From Talpa occidentalis (taxonomy: Eukaryota; Chordata; Mammalia; Eulipotyphla; Talpidae): 64,000 nt of DNA. Below the pieces are notes generated by a model. It had not been told where the DNA came from, did not search any database, and saw only the letters and a program-made list of their open reading frames with translations. Positions 25,313-37,300 of the stretch are shown one piece after another (position 1 is the stretch's first letter; every line of letters starts with the position of its first letter). The position numbers and the translations under genes are program-made. Location: the NCBI RefSeq assembly GCF_014898055.3, contig NW_023603184.1:151284149-151348148 (forward strand), given 5' to 3'.

Positions 25313-28300
25313 GTGAGTGCGCGGCGGGGGGCGCGGGGCGCTAGGCGGGCGGGGGGCGCGGGGCGGGGCGCGCGGCGGGGGGCGCGGGGCGCGGAGGCGG
25401 CGCGGGGCGCGGGGCGCGGGGCGCAGAGGCGGCGCGGGGCGCTAGGCGGGCGGGGGGGCGCGGGGCCCGGGGCGGCAGCGGCCGGGGTCCCCGCGGGCCG
25501 CGCCCGAGTGGGGGGCGACTCTGCCGCCGCGCGGGGCGCCCAGCCCGGGACGCGCTGGCGGGGGGGCGCGCCGCAGGTGGGGCCCCGACCCTGCCGGCCC
25601 CTCACTTCTCCAAGCGCGCGGGTCCTCCGAGGACGGAGCCGCGGCCCCGCACCCGGCCTCGGGGGGACTTTGGAACGGCGGGAGGGGACGGGGGTCCTGA
25701 GGGCCCCGACCCGGCTGGGCCCTCAAGCTGCACCCGTGGGGGGCCGCGGAGAGCGGGGCGGGGAGTCTGCAGAGCGGGCTGAGCAGAGAAGGGGTCCTGT
25801 CCCCCAAGGTGGGGGTGCCGGCCACGATGGGGGTGGCCCGGGGCCGGGGTGACCAGCCGTCCTCCCCAGGAGGGGAGCGTGTTTACCGCGGGGCAGCACC
25901 GCGGCCCGGGCCGCTGGGGTGCCGGGCTCCGCACCCCTGGCCAGGGGGTCGGGCCTCAGAAGCTGCCCTGAGAGATCCCTGGACACCCCTCAGCCCCCAG
26001 CCCGGGCAGGTCCTCCGTCCTGTGGCGCCGTGGGGCCCCTACCAGGTGGGGCAGGTCTGGCGGGCACGCGGGGCCTTCGGTGGCCTTCGTCCACGGGGAC
26101 CGTGTCCAGGGCCTCCAGGCCTCTCTGGCCAGTCCTTCCCCAGACACTGGCCTCGGGGTGACTGAGCAGGGTCCTCGGTGGCCCCCGGAAGCCTTCCCAC
26201 CACCCTTGGTCCCTTGGCGTGTGCCTTCCGCCCACCTCTTGCTGGTGTCCTGGTCCCCACTTTAAACTTGCTGGCACCGCAGGCCTCCCCGGGGGGAGCA
26301 GGCAGAGCGGGGGGCTGGGGCCACTGTTGGGGTGCGGCTCTGGAACTGGGCTGAGCCCCGCGCTGGAGCTGCAGTGGGTGCGGGCCCAGGACGGACGGAT
26401 GCCAGGCCAGCTGAGTGCCGGCCCAGCAGCTGCCCAAGCGTCGGGCAGGGTCTCCCCCCGCCACCGTCCTCGTCACCCCTGTGGGTCTGGGAGTCTGGGG
26501 CGGCGCTCTGGGCAGGGTCCTCCCCTCCCTGGCAGTGCCCCCGCCGACCCACCGCTGTCCCAAGAACTCTCCCCCAGCCCCATGGCCGTGACCACCCCAT
26601 CCACATCAAGCTCCAGAGTCCACTGGGATGCCCGGGTGCCCAGAGCGGTGCCAGCAGCGCATGGGCGAAGGGGGCAGGGTGACCTCCCAGGGCAGTGCCC
26701 GCAGGGCCCCTCCTGCCTGGGGCCCCTGGGCCTGGCCGCGGGGCGGGTGCCCCCTGGCGGCCTGCGGCAGCATCTCCGGGGAAGCGGTGTCCCCTCTGCG
26801 GGGCGGGCACTTGGCCAGCGCGGGCACTCACTGAGGGGTGGCTGAGGCTGAGGTTCCACCCTGGCCGAGCTGGTCTTGCGTGGGAGGCAGGGGCCCCACT
26901 TTCCTGGCAGCTGGAATGGGGAGGGGTGTCCCCGGCCCCGGGGGCCCTGTCGGCTGTCTGAGGGGGCAGAATGCAGGGGCGCCCTTCATGGCTGTAGACG
27001 TCTGGACGGCGGCCAGGAGGCATCGAGCACACTTGCCAGCTCCCTTTGTAGGGACGGGCGGGGTGCACAGTCCCAGTGGCCCCCTCGGGACAGATCCCCC
27101 TGCGGCCGGCGTGCATGGACGGGGGTGGGCAGGGGTGGGCAGGCCTCTGGGCGTCACCGTGCAGCCGGGACATGCGAGGCTCCTGTGAGCTCGCTTCAGG
27201 CCCGGGTGGGCCCTGCCTGGCCTCCAACGTGCAGCGTGATTTGGGGGTGGCTGTGTCTTTGAGGCCCTCGTGGGCCCTGGGCGGGGAGACGCTGTTCTCT
27301 GTTGGGGGCGAGCGTGGGACCGTCAGTGCCACAGACGTGGCCCTCTGCCCCGGGTCAGGCCTGCCAGCCAGTGAGGGGGGCCCACAGCGGGGCCCACGCC
27401 GACTGCGTAGGTGGCCGGCGCTGAGTGCCCAGGGAGGGTCCTCAGGCGCCCAGGCCCCGCCGTGTGCCAGGGCAGTCCTCTTGCCCGGGAGAGCTCCCTG
27501 GCGTCCGTCCACTAGCTGTGGTCAGCGGGCTTTGCCAGGTCGCCCGGCAGGCAGCCTTCCTCAGGCCAGAAGGTTCTGTGCCGGCCCCATTGGAAGGAGA
27601 AGCCCCGCGCCCGGTCCCCGAGCAGGCGTGGCCTGGCTGTGCCGGGTCCCTCGGTCACCAGAAGCTGAGCTTCATCACTCCGGCGCCAGGACAGGCTGCG
27701 GGCGGGTGTGCCCTGGGCAGCCCCTGCTGGGCACGTGCGCTACATCTCCCGGACACCCCCCCCCGCCTCTCTGCCTCCTCATGGTGACCCCGATGGCCCT
27801 CGCGACCACCTGTGCGTTGCCAGGGAAACACTGCAGGAGCGCGGCCGGGACGCAGGCCACCTGCCCCCTTGGCCCCTTGCCTTGGGCCCCAGAGACCTGG
27901 GGCCGCTCGGACCCCACGGGTAACAGCCTCTGGCACTCGGGAGCCTTCGTTCTGCGTCAGACGCGGGGCGGCCGCTGCCCACACTGTCCAGTCAGTGCGC
28001 GTGTGACAGGCCTGCAGGGGAGCAGGTGCCCAAGAAGCCACGGCCTGGGTGGGGTTAGTCTTTGACCCCAAAGCCTGTGGCGTTAACGGCTGCCCCAAGC
28101 CCAGAGCCGCCAGCTGAAGGCCCGGGCTCCTCCAGCCGCAGCCCAGCCGTCCTGACAGAGCTGCGGTGGAGGCGCGGGGCGGAGCCGGCCTGACCAGGAC
28201 GTGCCGGCCAAGCAGGACGCCCGCAGCGGGGCTGGGCCGAGGCCCGCAGGGTCTGTGGGCGTGTGCCGGCCAGGAGAGCCTGCCAGGCCCGGGGCTTCAG

Positions 28301-31300
28301 GGCGACTCAGACAGGAGTTGGGGGGCTGCCCGTCACCTTGCCCGGTGCCCCCAGCACCCCCGGCAGCGGGGTGCAGGCCGGCGGCCCCTTTCCAGAGAGG
28401 AAGCAGGCTCAGGGGGGACGGTCTGGCCTGACCCTGACGTGGCGGCTCCTGCGGGCGTTTCTCCGATTTCACCTCACGGAAACCAGGCCTCGGCCGTGGC
28501 ACGGGGTCCTGCTTGGCCTCACCCCGCTTCCTCCCTCAAGGCCCGCCTCACACCAGGGCCCTGCACGGCCCTGCCCACCTGGCCGCTCACCTTGGCCATC
28601 CCGGCAGCTCCCGACCCCACAGGAACTGCAGACCCGTGGGGTGCCGGCCCCACGCCTGCCCCAGAACTGGGGGGTCCTTCAGACCGTCGTGGGGACCCGC
28701 GGCTGAAAGTCCCGGGACCCGAGGGCCGGACGCCGCGAGCCGGGCGGTTGCCGCACCCCAGGCGGATGTGGGAGCAGGTGGAGGGCGGGGGCGGTGGGTC
28801 CCGGGGCGCAGCCGAGGCCGCTGCTCACTCTGTGCCGAGAGCCCCCTGGGTCGGAGGCTTGGCCAGGTGACAGGGCAGCCCCAGGGGCCCCTTGCCGTCG
28901 CCCCGACCTGGCCCCAGGGGCCCTGCGTCCCGCGCTGGCCCTGCTGTGCGCCGCGGGGTGGGGGGGCAGTGGGAGGCCCAGGTGGGCGAGCCGGTGGCCT
29001 GCAGCTGCCCAGGGAGGCCGCCCGCCACTCCTACCGGGGCCCAGGTCTGGCTAGGCCCTGCCCCTTCTGCCCCTCCTGGCCTCTCCTGTCGCCGGGCTTC
29101 CGGGGTGGGCTGAGCGCACGGGGCGCCGAGTCCCGGAGGAGTCCCTACGGCCCTGAGGCCCATTCTCGGTGGCCTCTCTCCTTCCCCCAGCCCGGGCCAG
29201 GCAGGCCCAGGCGACGGCCCCCAGCACGAGGGGTGCTATGGGGTGAGGCCAGGCCACGAGTGCCTGCACTGCTGGGGTGTGTGGTCCGGGGTGAGGCTTG
29301 AGGCCCCTGGGGGATGCAGAGCTGGGCTCGAGGCCCCAGACCACCACAGATGTCAGGGGACGGCCTGCAGACCCGGGGACCAGCCCGGGGGGAGAACCTG
29401 GGGGCGCTGGGGCCTTGCAAAGCCTCCGGCTGGGGTGAGGTGCTGCTCTGGGCATTTTGGACTGATTTTGGGGTGGGGTCGGGAGGGCCATGGCCTCAGA
29501 GAAGCGCAGGACACCCGAACCGCCTCTCAGGAGAACAATCAGTTCAGGCCGGGCCAGCCTGGCTCTGCCAGCCCACCTCCGGGAGCCTCCTGGGTGCAGC
29601 TGGTTCTGCCCATCGGCACCTAATGCCCAGTCCCACTGCCCCATCTCCCTGTAAGGGGCAAGGGAGGACTGGCCAGAGGGACGACAGGACCTTCACCCAC
29701 CCGCCGCCCATCATGCACCCGCTCCGTGCTCGCCCTGATGGTGTCTGGGGCACAGATGAAAACTGAAGTCCGGTGAGACGCTCAGTGGCCAGACCCCAGC
29801 GGTCCAGGACCGGCACTGCCTGTGTCCTCCGACCCAGTTGGTCGCCCAGGGTGGCCACTTTGGCCCGGTGCTGCAGCGCCCTGAAGAACAGGTGACTGGT
29901 CTTCGTCCCTGTGGGTGGCCAGCCCTGGGCAGGTGCACCTGGCGTGTGGGTCCCCGGGCCCGTGGTCAGTGCCAGGCCCTGGGGTCTGTGGCCTGGGCAC
30001 CAAGTGGGACTCCGTCCTGACCCTGGGACCACGGTCTGAAGCTTGCACGTGACGGTCCACGGCCCCGCGGGCGGCGCCTGGGCCACTGGAGGCCACCCTG
30101 GCCGCTGCGGTGAGCCGTGTGTGACGTCTCGGTGCGTCCCCAGGCGTCTGGTCTCCCGACCGCATCCTGCCCACCTGCGGCCACCTGGAGGGCCCTGGGG
30201 AGAAAGACGACGCCATCCGCTGCCTGGGCTGGCTCTGGCGCCCGTGTCCCCGTCCTCACGCAGCCGGGATGCGCCGGCCTCGGGGGCACCAGGCCCCGAG
30301 TAATCCAGCCGCCGCCCGGCTCCCGGTCCCGCTGCGGGGTGCTCCGAGGCCTCCGGGCACCCCCCCGCCCCGGGGCCCAGGCCCAGGACTGGACGTGCTC
30401 TGCCAGCCTGCCCACGTCGGGCTGGGGGGTGCGCGGGCTGCGGCCGGACACACAGCGGCTCCCCCGGAGGCAGCTGCGCTGGAGGCATTCTGGGGTGACC
30501 TCGGTGGGCTCGGGACCCAGGGACATGCAGGACCGGCCCAGGCCGCTGGGGTGTCCCGTCCGGAAGTGCTGTGGCCGAGAGGTGCCGGAGGCGGTGACTG
30601 TGGGGCGGGTGTGCTGCGGTGTCCCCTGGGCACCTGTTTGTTGGCAGCACCGCCCCGGCCCTCACCCCCAGGCCATCTCCCAGCCTGTCTCCCAGGGGGC
30701 TGGGGCCTCGGCCGACCCGCCCGGAGCGGGGGAAGGCGCGGGCACCTGGCCTGCTGTCCAGGCGGAACAGCAGGCTCAGGGCGCCTCTTGGCCTGGACAC
30801 CCACAGAGACCCTGCAAGGCAGGGTCGCGCGCAGACCCGGGGGGCTCAGATCTCCGTAGCTCCCCAGGGCCAGCGGGGTGGCCAGGGAGGACCCACAGGG
30901 CCACGATTTTCCAGGCCACGTCTCCGTCTGGGCTGCTCGTGGCCCCGAGCTCCAACTCGTTTCCTGCGTCCGTGGACCTGGGAGCACCCGGGCCGGGGGT
31001 GGGGGGGCACCTGTGCCCGGCCTGAGAGGGCAGGGTGCAGCCCCCACCCCCGGGTCCCGTGTCCCTGAGTCTGCCCGATTGAGTGTGTGTGCACCCCAAG
31101 TTCTGGGGGAGGTGCGCCCTTTCTGGTGGCAAGTCGCCGTCTCCCGATTGCTGTCCCAACCGTTCTGTGTCCCGTCCGGCGGCCTCGGCCCCTCCCCACA
31201 CCGCAGCCCCCAGCACCAGGGCTCCTTGGAAGCCGCTCCCCGCCCCCCCACCCTGTCTAGGGGACGCGCCTGGGGCCTCCCGGGGTCCCTCTGCCTTGCG

Positions 31301-34300
31301 GCTTGGCTTGGTCCCTGTTGGGCACAGGCTGAGCTCGGGCTCACGCGACTCCCTGTGGGCCCGGTTGGGCCGCACCCGCCCATCCTGCCCGCGGGACAGG
31401 GCGCTCGGCTCGGGGCCCACACACCTGGGCTTGCAGGGCGGGGGTGGGGTGCGCAGGGTGCTGGCTGAGTCAGCGCCCCAGGCCGCCCTGGGGAGGGAGC
31501 CTGTCTGCGCCTGCCCCGCCCCCGCCCCGCGCCCGCAGGAATCCCCTGGCCTGGCCCGGGAGAGGGTGTGCAGGCCTTGCGGTGGGAGGAGGTGCTGGCG
31601 GCTGTCCCCCGGCAGGTCCCGCTGTCGGGACCTTGGGCACCGCTACAGCCGGGTCAGCTCTGTGGTGGGAGCGGGCAGGGGAGCCCCGAAGATGAAGCAA
31701 GGAGCCTCTGTGGGGCCCGCCCTGGGCCCTGCCCGCCGGCAAGTGGCTTCTGGGAGGGAAGCCTGGGCTGTGGCTCTGGCCCCCCTGGGCCCTGGCCTGG
31801 GCAAGGAGTCCCTCAAGGTCCTCGCTCCATATCTGTTTATTTGGCGCTGGGTCAGCCATGGAGTGGACCCGGCAGGAGGAGGCAGAGGGACGGTGAGGGC
31901 TCCCGAAGCCCTAGGGACCCCCACCCTCTGGCAGCTGCGGTGCCTGGGGAGTGGCCGGGGTGGGGGCTGCCGCTCAGCGGTGCTCCCCAGCAGGCCCAGC
32001 GGGCAGAGACGGTGCAGACCCCCAGTGCCCCTGGGGGACTGCCAGGGCAGGGTGCCCACCACGTGTGTGGGTGCCATGGACGCTGGGACCCACAGAAGTG
32101 CAGGAGGGGGGCCTCCCCGGGGGCGCAGCGGTTGAGTGCTGGGATGTGAAGATGCCCGCGGCCTCTGCAGCGCCGGTTCCATCCCCGGCTGCTCCCCGGC
32201 CACCGGAGGAGGGTCCCGCATGGCGCGCAGACCTCTCCTGCCGCCCGCGGCTCCCCTCAGCAGTGTCCTTCGGTCCCTCTGCCTGCTCTGCTCCCCGCTC
32301 TGGCTCTGGGGGATCCTCTCACCCTCCCGACTTCTGACTGTCCCCGTTCTTGTATAAATAAATACATAAATCTTTAAAAAAAATGAAAGAAGTGCAGGAG
32401 GAGCGGGGGGCTGGGCTGCCCTGGACCCAGCTGCGAGCCGGGGCCTGAGGGCATCTACACGGCCAGGCCTGCCCGGCCTGGTGCCAGCTGCCCGCCACTT
32501 CCCGGCACCCCGGCTGCCAGAGGGGGCTGGACAGGAGAGCGCCCCTTCCCGGCCTTCTGTGCAGGCCGCTGGGCTGAGAGGACAAACAGGCTGGACCCCG
32601 AGGGGAGGCTTCTGGGGAGCACTGCACCCCGGGCCCCAAGGGAGCTCCCGCGGACCAGGCGGGCAGCACAGACACGCGGCCCCGGGCCCTGCGGCCTCTG
32701 TGGCCCTCGCAGCCGGACCGCGGGGCGCCCCCGCGGGGAGCCCGGCGCTGGGGCTCGCGGCGGGTAGGGTGGCGCCCCCGGCGGGCAGGGCAGCCCCTGG
32801 CCGGGCCGTGCCGGAGCCCGGGGGTGCCCGGGGTGCGGGGCCGGGACTCGGGCAGCCTCTGCCGGGCCCGCGCGGCGGGGGGCGCGGGGGCGCCCGCGTT
32901 TCCCGGGAGACGGGGCGGCGCGGGGCGGGCAGCGGGCGCGGTGGCCGCGGGGTCCTCGCGCGCCCGCCCCGCCGGGTCCCGCGCCCCCACCCCGGGCCGC
33001 GCCCCGCCCCTCCCCTGCCCCCCCCCCCCCCCGCCTGCCGCGCCCCCGTGGCCGGCCCGCGAACCCCGCCCTCCCCGGGCTCGCGCGCCCCCGGCCGCGC
33101 CCACTGCGGCGGCCCTTCCCCGCCAATCGCGCCGCCCCCGCCCGCCGCAGCCCCCCGCGGCGCGGCCCCTCCCCGCGCGCCCCGCCCGCCTGCCGCAGCC
33201 CCGCGCCCCGACTCCTGCGCCGGCGCCGCGCCAGCCCCCCGCGCCCCGCGCCCCGCGGCAGCGCCCGGCCGGCCGGACCCGGACCCGCACCCGGCGAGGG
33301 GCCCGCGGCCCGCGCTCGCGGACACGGCGGGGGGGCGCGGGGGGCGCGGGGCGATGAGCGGGGGCGGGCGCGGCCGGGGGTGCCGGGGAAGCGCGGGAAG
33401 GGGGTGCCCTGGAGGCCGCCTGCCGCGCCCCCCCCCCGACCCGAATCCCGCGGCGGGGAGGGGAGGGCGCGGCGGGGCGCCCCCCGCCCTCGGGGTCTGA
33501 CCTCCCGGGTCTCGGAGGCCGCCGCGCCCGGCCGCGCCCGCCCCGCTGCCCGCGCGGGCCCAGGGCGGGCGGGGGGCGCGGGCCCAGGGGGGGCGCGGGG
33601 TGCGGGCCCAGGGCGGGCGGGGGGCGCGGGCCCAGGGGGGCGGGGGGCGCGGGCCCAGGGCGGGCGGGGGGCGCGGGCCCAGGGGGGGCGGGGGGCGCGG
33701 GCCCAGGGGGGCGCGGGGGGCGGGGGGCGCGGGCCCAGGGCGGGCGGGGCGCGGGGGGCTGAGGCTGCCCCCGCCGGCCGCGGAAGCTTCCAGAGCGCGG
33801 CGCCATGTTCCCCGCGGGCGCCGGGTCGGGCGGGGGCGACGCCGGGGCCGCGCTGGGAGCTCCTGGCGCCTTAAAGCAGGGACGGGGCCCCTTCGCTGGG
33901 CTGGGGGGCCGGGGGGCCCCGGAGCTCCGAATGTGGCGGGGGCGACGCGGACGTGCCGTTTCCCTCCCCGAGAAGCAGCAGCTGCAGGCGGGGTGCGGGG
34001 GGCAGGCGTTTCACCCCGAGGGGCACGATGGGGCGGGGCCCACCTGGGGTCTGGGGCCGGAGGCGGCGAGGCGAGGGGCGCAGAGCCCGGGCGGGGGGCG
34101 CAGAGGCCGGGATGGGGGCGCAGAGGCCGGGCGGGGGCGCAGAGCCCGGGCGGGGGGCGCAGAGGCCGGGCGGGGGGCGCAGAGGCCGGGATGGGGGCGC
34201 AGAGCCCCCGGGCTGGGAACACCCCTCTCGCTCGCGCCCCTCCCCAACGGCACCCCGGCGTCTCGGGAGCACCCGGGCCTCAGGGAAGGAACCTTCTGGA

Positions 34301-37300
34301 AGGGAGCAGCCCAAGCGGCAGAGCGCCCAGGACTAGGGGTGCACTGGGGGAGCAGCCTCGGCGCGGGGCCCGGCAGGGCGGGGCCAGGCGAGGGCCGAGA
34401 CAGGTGGGGGCCCAGGGCCCCGTGACCGGCCCTGTCCCCGCAGGGCTCCGCCCACCCGCAGACGGGCCGGCACCGGCACCGGCACCGCGCGCTCTGGCCC
34501 CGCGGCCGGGCCGGCCTGTCTGGAAGTCGGGGCGCCCGCCGGGCCCCTGCAGCGGCCGAGCTGGCCGGGGCGCGTCTGGGCGGCGCAGGCGCCCGCACCT
34601 CGGCCCGGTCCGCCGGCCCGCCGGGGCCCCGGCTCTGGCTCCGTGTCTTCACTCCCGTGGCTGTCGGAGGGAGGAGGGCCGGGGGCCGCGCCGGGGCACC
34701 GGAGAAGCGCGGCCGCCGCGGCTGGACGAGGCTGCGGGGCGGCCCCTCGGCCCGGGCAGTGGGGGGCGGGGGAGCCGCCCCCCTTCTTGTCGCCCGGACG
34801 CCCGGCCTGCGGGCCTGCAGCTTGGGGCCTCACCAGCGCGGGGGGGCCGGGATGGGGTCCCCCTGGGCGCGCGCACCCCCGGGACGGCCCGCAGCGACCC
34901 CGCCCTCTGGCGGCGGCCCCTGGCGGCCCTGCGCTGCCCCGCCTGCCGCTGCCCCTGCCGGCCAGAGACCTCGGCGCGCAAGGGTGGTGACCGCCGGCCA
35001 CCCGCGGGGGGGCAGGGCCTGGAGGTCCGTGGGGCCCCTCCGCCCGGCGCTCCCCGCCCACCCTGCGCCGGGAGGCGGGCGGGGCCGGGGCCTGGCCCTG
35101 CCACCTGGTCTGCGGCCGGCGGGGCCTCCAGCCCCGGCCATGCAGCGCGCGGGAGGCCCGAGTCGGCGCCTGGCTGGGCAGCAGGCAGATTTTTGTGGGG
35201 GCCTGGGGGTAGACGTCTTTTGTCGCCCCCACCCCCTCCTGGCCCGGTGGCCTCCCAGCCGCGCCCCTCCCCAACCCCTACCGGGCAGCTCTCCCTGCCC
35301 CGCGTCCCGGGAGGAAGGGCTGCGGGGGGAAGCGGGGGCCACGGCAGAGCCACGGCCTCGAGGGCCACGTGGCCCCGGTCCCCTGGCTCACAAAGGGCGT
35401 CACGCACCCCGGGAGGCTGGGGCCCCGCGTTGCTCCAGGTTAGGCGCTGCTGTGGCTGCGGAGCGGGGCCCCACCCCGAAGGGACCTGGTGTCTGGCCAG
35501 GCAGGGACGCCACCGCCCCCCAGAGGCGCCCGCGGGCGGGGAGGGAGCTCGCACAGGGGTGGGCCCGGAGCCGTGGGGTGCGAGGACTGCTCCTGGGTCG
35601 CGCCGCCCCTCACAGCACCTCTCCCCACAGGTGAGCACCTGCGGGTCTGCCCCCAGGGCTACACCTGCTGCACCAGCGAGATGGAGGAGAACCTGGCCAA
35701 CCGCAGCCGGGCGGAGCTGGAGGCCGCGCTCCTGGACAGCAGCCGCGCCCTGCAGGCCATGCTGGCCACCCAGCTGCGGGCCTTCGACGGTGGGTGGGGC
35801 CCCGGGGGCGGGAGCTGGCCCTGGGTGGGGCCTCGCTGGGGAGGCCGGTGGGGTCAATGCGCAGGAGGGAGGGCCGACCCTCTGCTGTCCTGGGACGCTT
35901 GCCTCGAGGTGCCCCCCTGTGGCTGGGGGGCTCCTGCCGGGGACTCACCTGCTTCCCGAGGCGCCCAGGAACGTGGGTCCCCAAGGCTGCTGCCCCTGGG
36001 AGTTCGGTGTGGCTGAGATCCGCTGGGGTCCGGGGGCAGGGCTGCGGGGTGCTGGGCCTGCCCAGTGGCAGGGCCGGAGGGTCCCGTCGCCAGGGTGGTG
36101 CTGCCCAGCAGCCCAGCCCCACGCGGGTCACGTCGTGTCTGGGCAGAGCCGCTGTCCCAACCAAGGGACTGGGGTGATGTGGCTGAGCCTGCGGTGGGCT
36201 CCCGAGGACACGGTGGGGGTGGGGTGGGGTCCCCCGCCCCTCAGCCTGCCTGGCGGCCTGTGCCTTGCAGCCGGCCCTGCCACTGTCCTCCCGAGCCCCT
36301 GGTATGGCGGCAGACACCCGCTCGGGACCCCCCGGGGAGCTGAGGCTGAAGGGGGGGAGGGGCAGACAGGGTGGAGGGAGGAGGGGCCGGAGCCCCAGCC
36401 GGGAGGGCCACCCTGGCCTTCTCCCCTTTTCAGGTCTCCGAGTACCCTCCTGTCCCGCCCGCGCCCCCCCCCCCCCCCGTCCCTCCCGGGGTTCCCGGCG
36501 GGTCCCTGCGGCATCTGGGCCTGGAGCGGGACACCCGGGGCCGGTCCTGCCCCTGTGGCCTGGGCCACAGCCCTGGTGACCTCAGTTGTGGTCGCGGAGC
36601 AGGGGCGGCGCGAGCCCCCGCCCGCCCGCCTCACGCCCCCTCCCCGCAGATCACTTCCAGCACCTGCTGAACAGCTCGGAGCGGGCCCTGCAGGAGGCCT
36701 TCCCCGCGGCCTTCGGGGAGCTGTACGCCCAGAGCGCGCGGGCGCTGCGCGAGCTGTACGCAGACCTGCGCCTCTACTACCGCGGCGCCCACCTGCACCT
36801 GGAGGAGACGCTGGCCGAGTTCTGGGCCCGCCTGCTCGAGCGCCTCTTCCCGCAGCTGCACCCGCAGCTGCTGCTGCCCGACGACTACCTGGACTGCCTG
36901 GGCAAGCAGGCCGAGGCGCTGCGGCCCTTTGGGGAGGCCCCGCGCGAGCTGCGCCTGCGTGCCACCCGCGCCCTGGTGGCCGCCCGCGCCTTCGTGCAGG
37001 GCCTGGGCGTGGCCGGCGACGTGGTCCGCAAGGTGGCCCAGGTGGGTGCAGCCACGGCGGGCGGGGCCCGCGCCCTCCCCACCCCGGACCTCCCCCACCC
37101 CCTGTGCGGGGCGGCAGCGTGCGGGTCACCCACTGTCCCGTGAGGGCGGGGGCGGGCCCTGGGTCACTCGCCCGCCCTGTCGGGTTAGTGTGGGGGCGGC
37201 CAGGGTCACTGTGAGACGGCTCACGGTTAGGTCGGGCGCCCCTGCCTGCCCGCGCCCGCGACTCCAGGGGGCTGGGTGCTCAGGCTGCCTTGTCCCCAGG

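Larger units (their letters stand above)
32680..34215 (+). promoter_or_regulatory. Intragenic CpG island in GPC1 intron 1
   Basis: Extremely CpG-dense, with GC boxes and poly-C/poly-G runs, about 7 kb downstream of exon 1 and just upstream of MIR149. It could be an alternative GPC1 or miR-149 promoter, or simply GC-biased sequence. No exon with supporting coding homology was seen in it. Confidence 0.4.

Noticed and set aside
22747..25344. 865-aa open frame on the plus strand (and a 798-aa frame on the minus strand over the same DNA)
   Set aside because: GC-rich DNA is poor in stop codons. Both frames are low-complexity Gly/Pro/Arg/Ala, overlap each other, and only the last part is in the true GPC1 exon 1.
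31643..34222. 859-aa minus-strand open frame
   Set aside because: Proline/arginine-rich translation of the CpG island and G-rich repeats, with a SINE read through in the middle.
33600..37214. 1204-aa plus-strand open frame across GPC1 intron 1 and exons 2-3
   Set aside because: It crosses clear splice sites in the wrong frame for part of its length and is built on minisatellite sequence.
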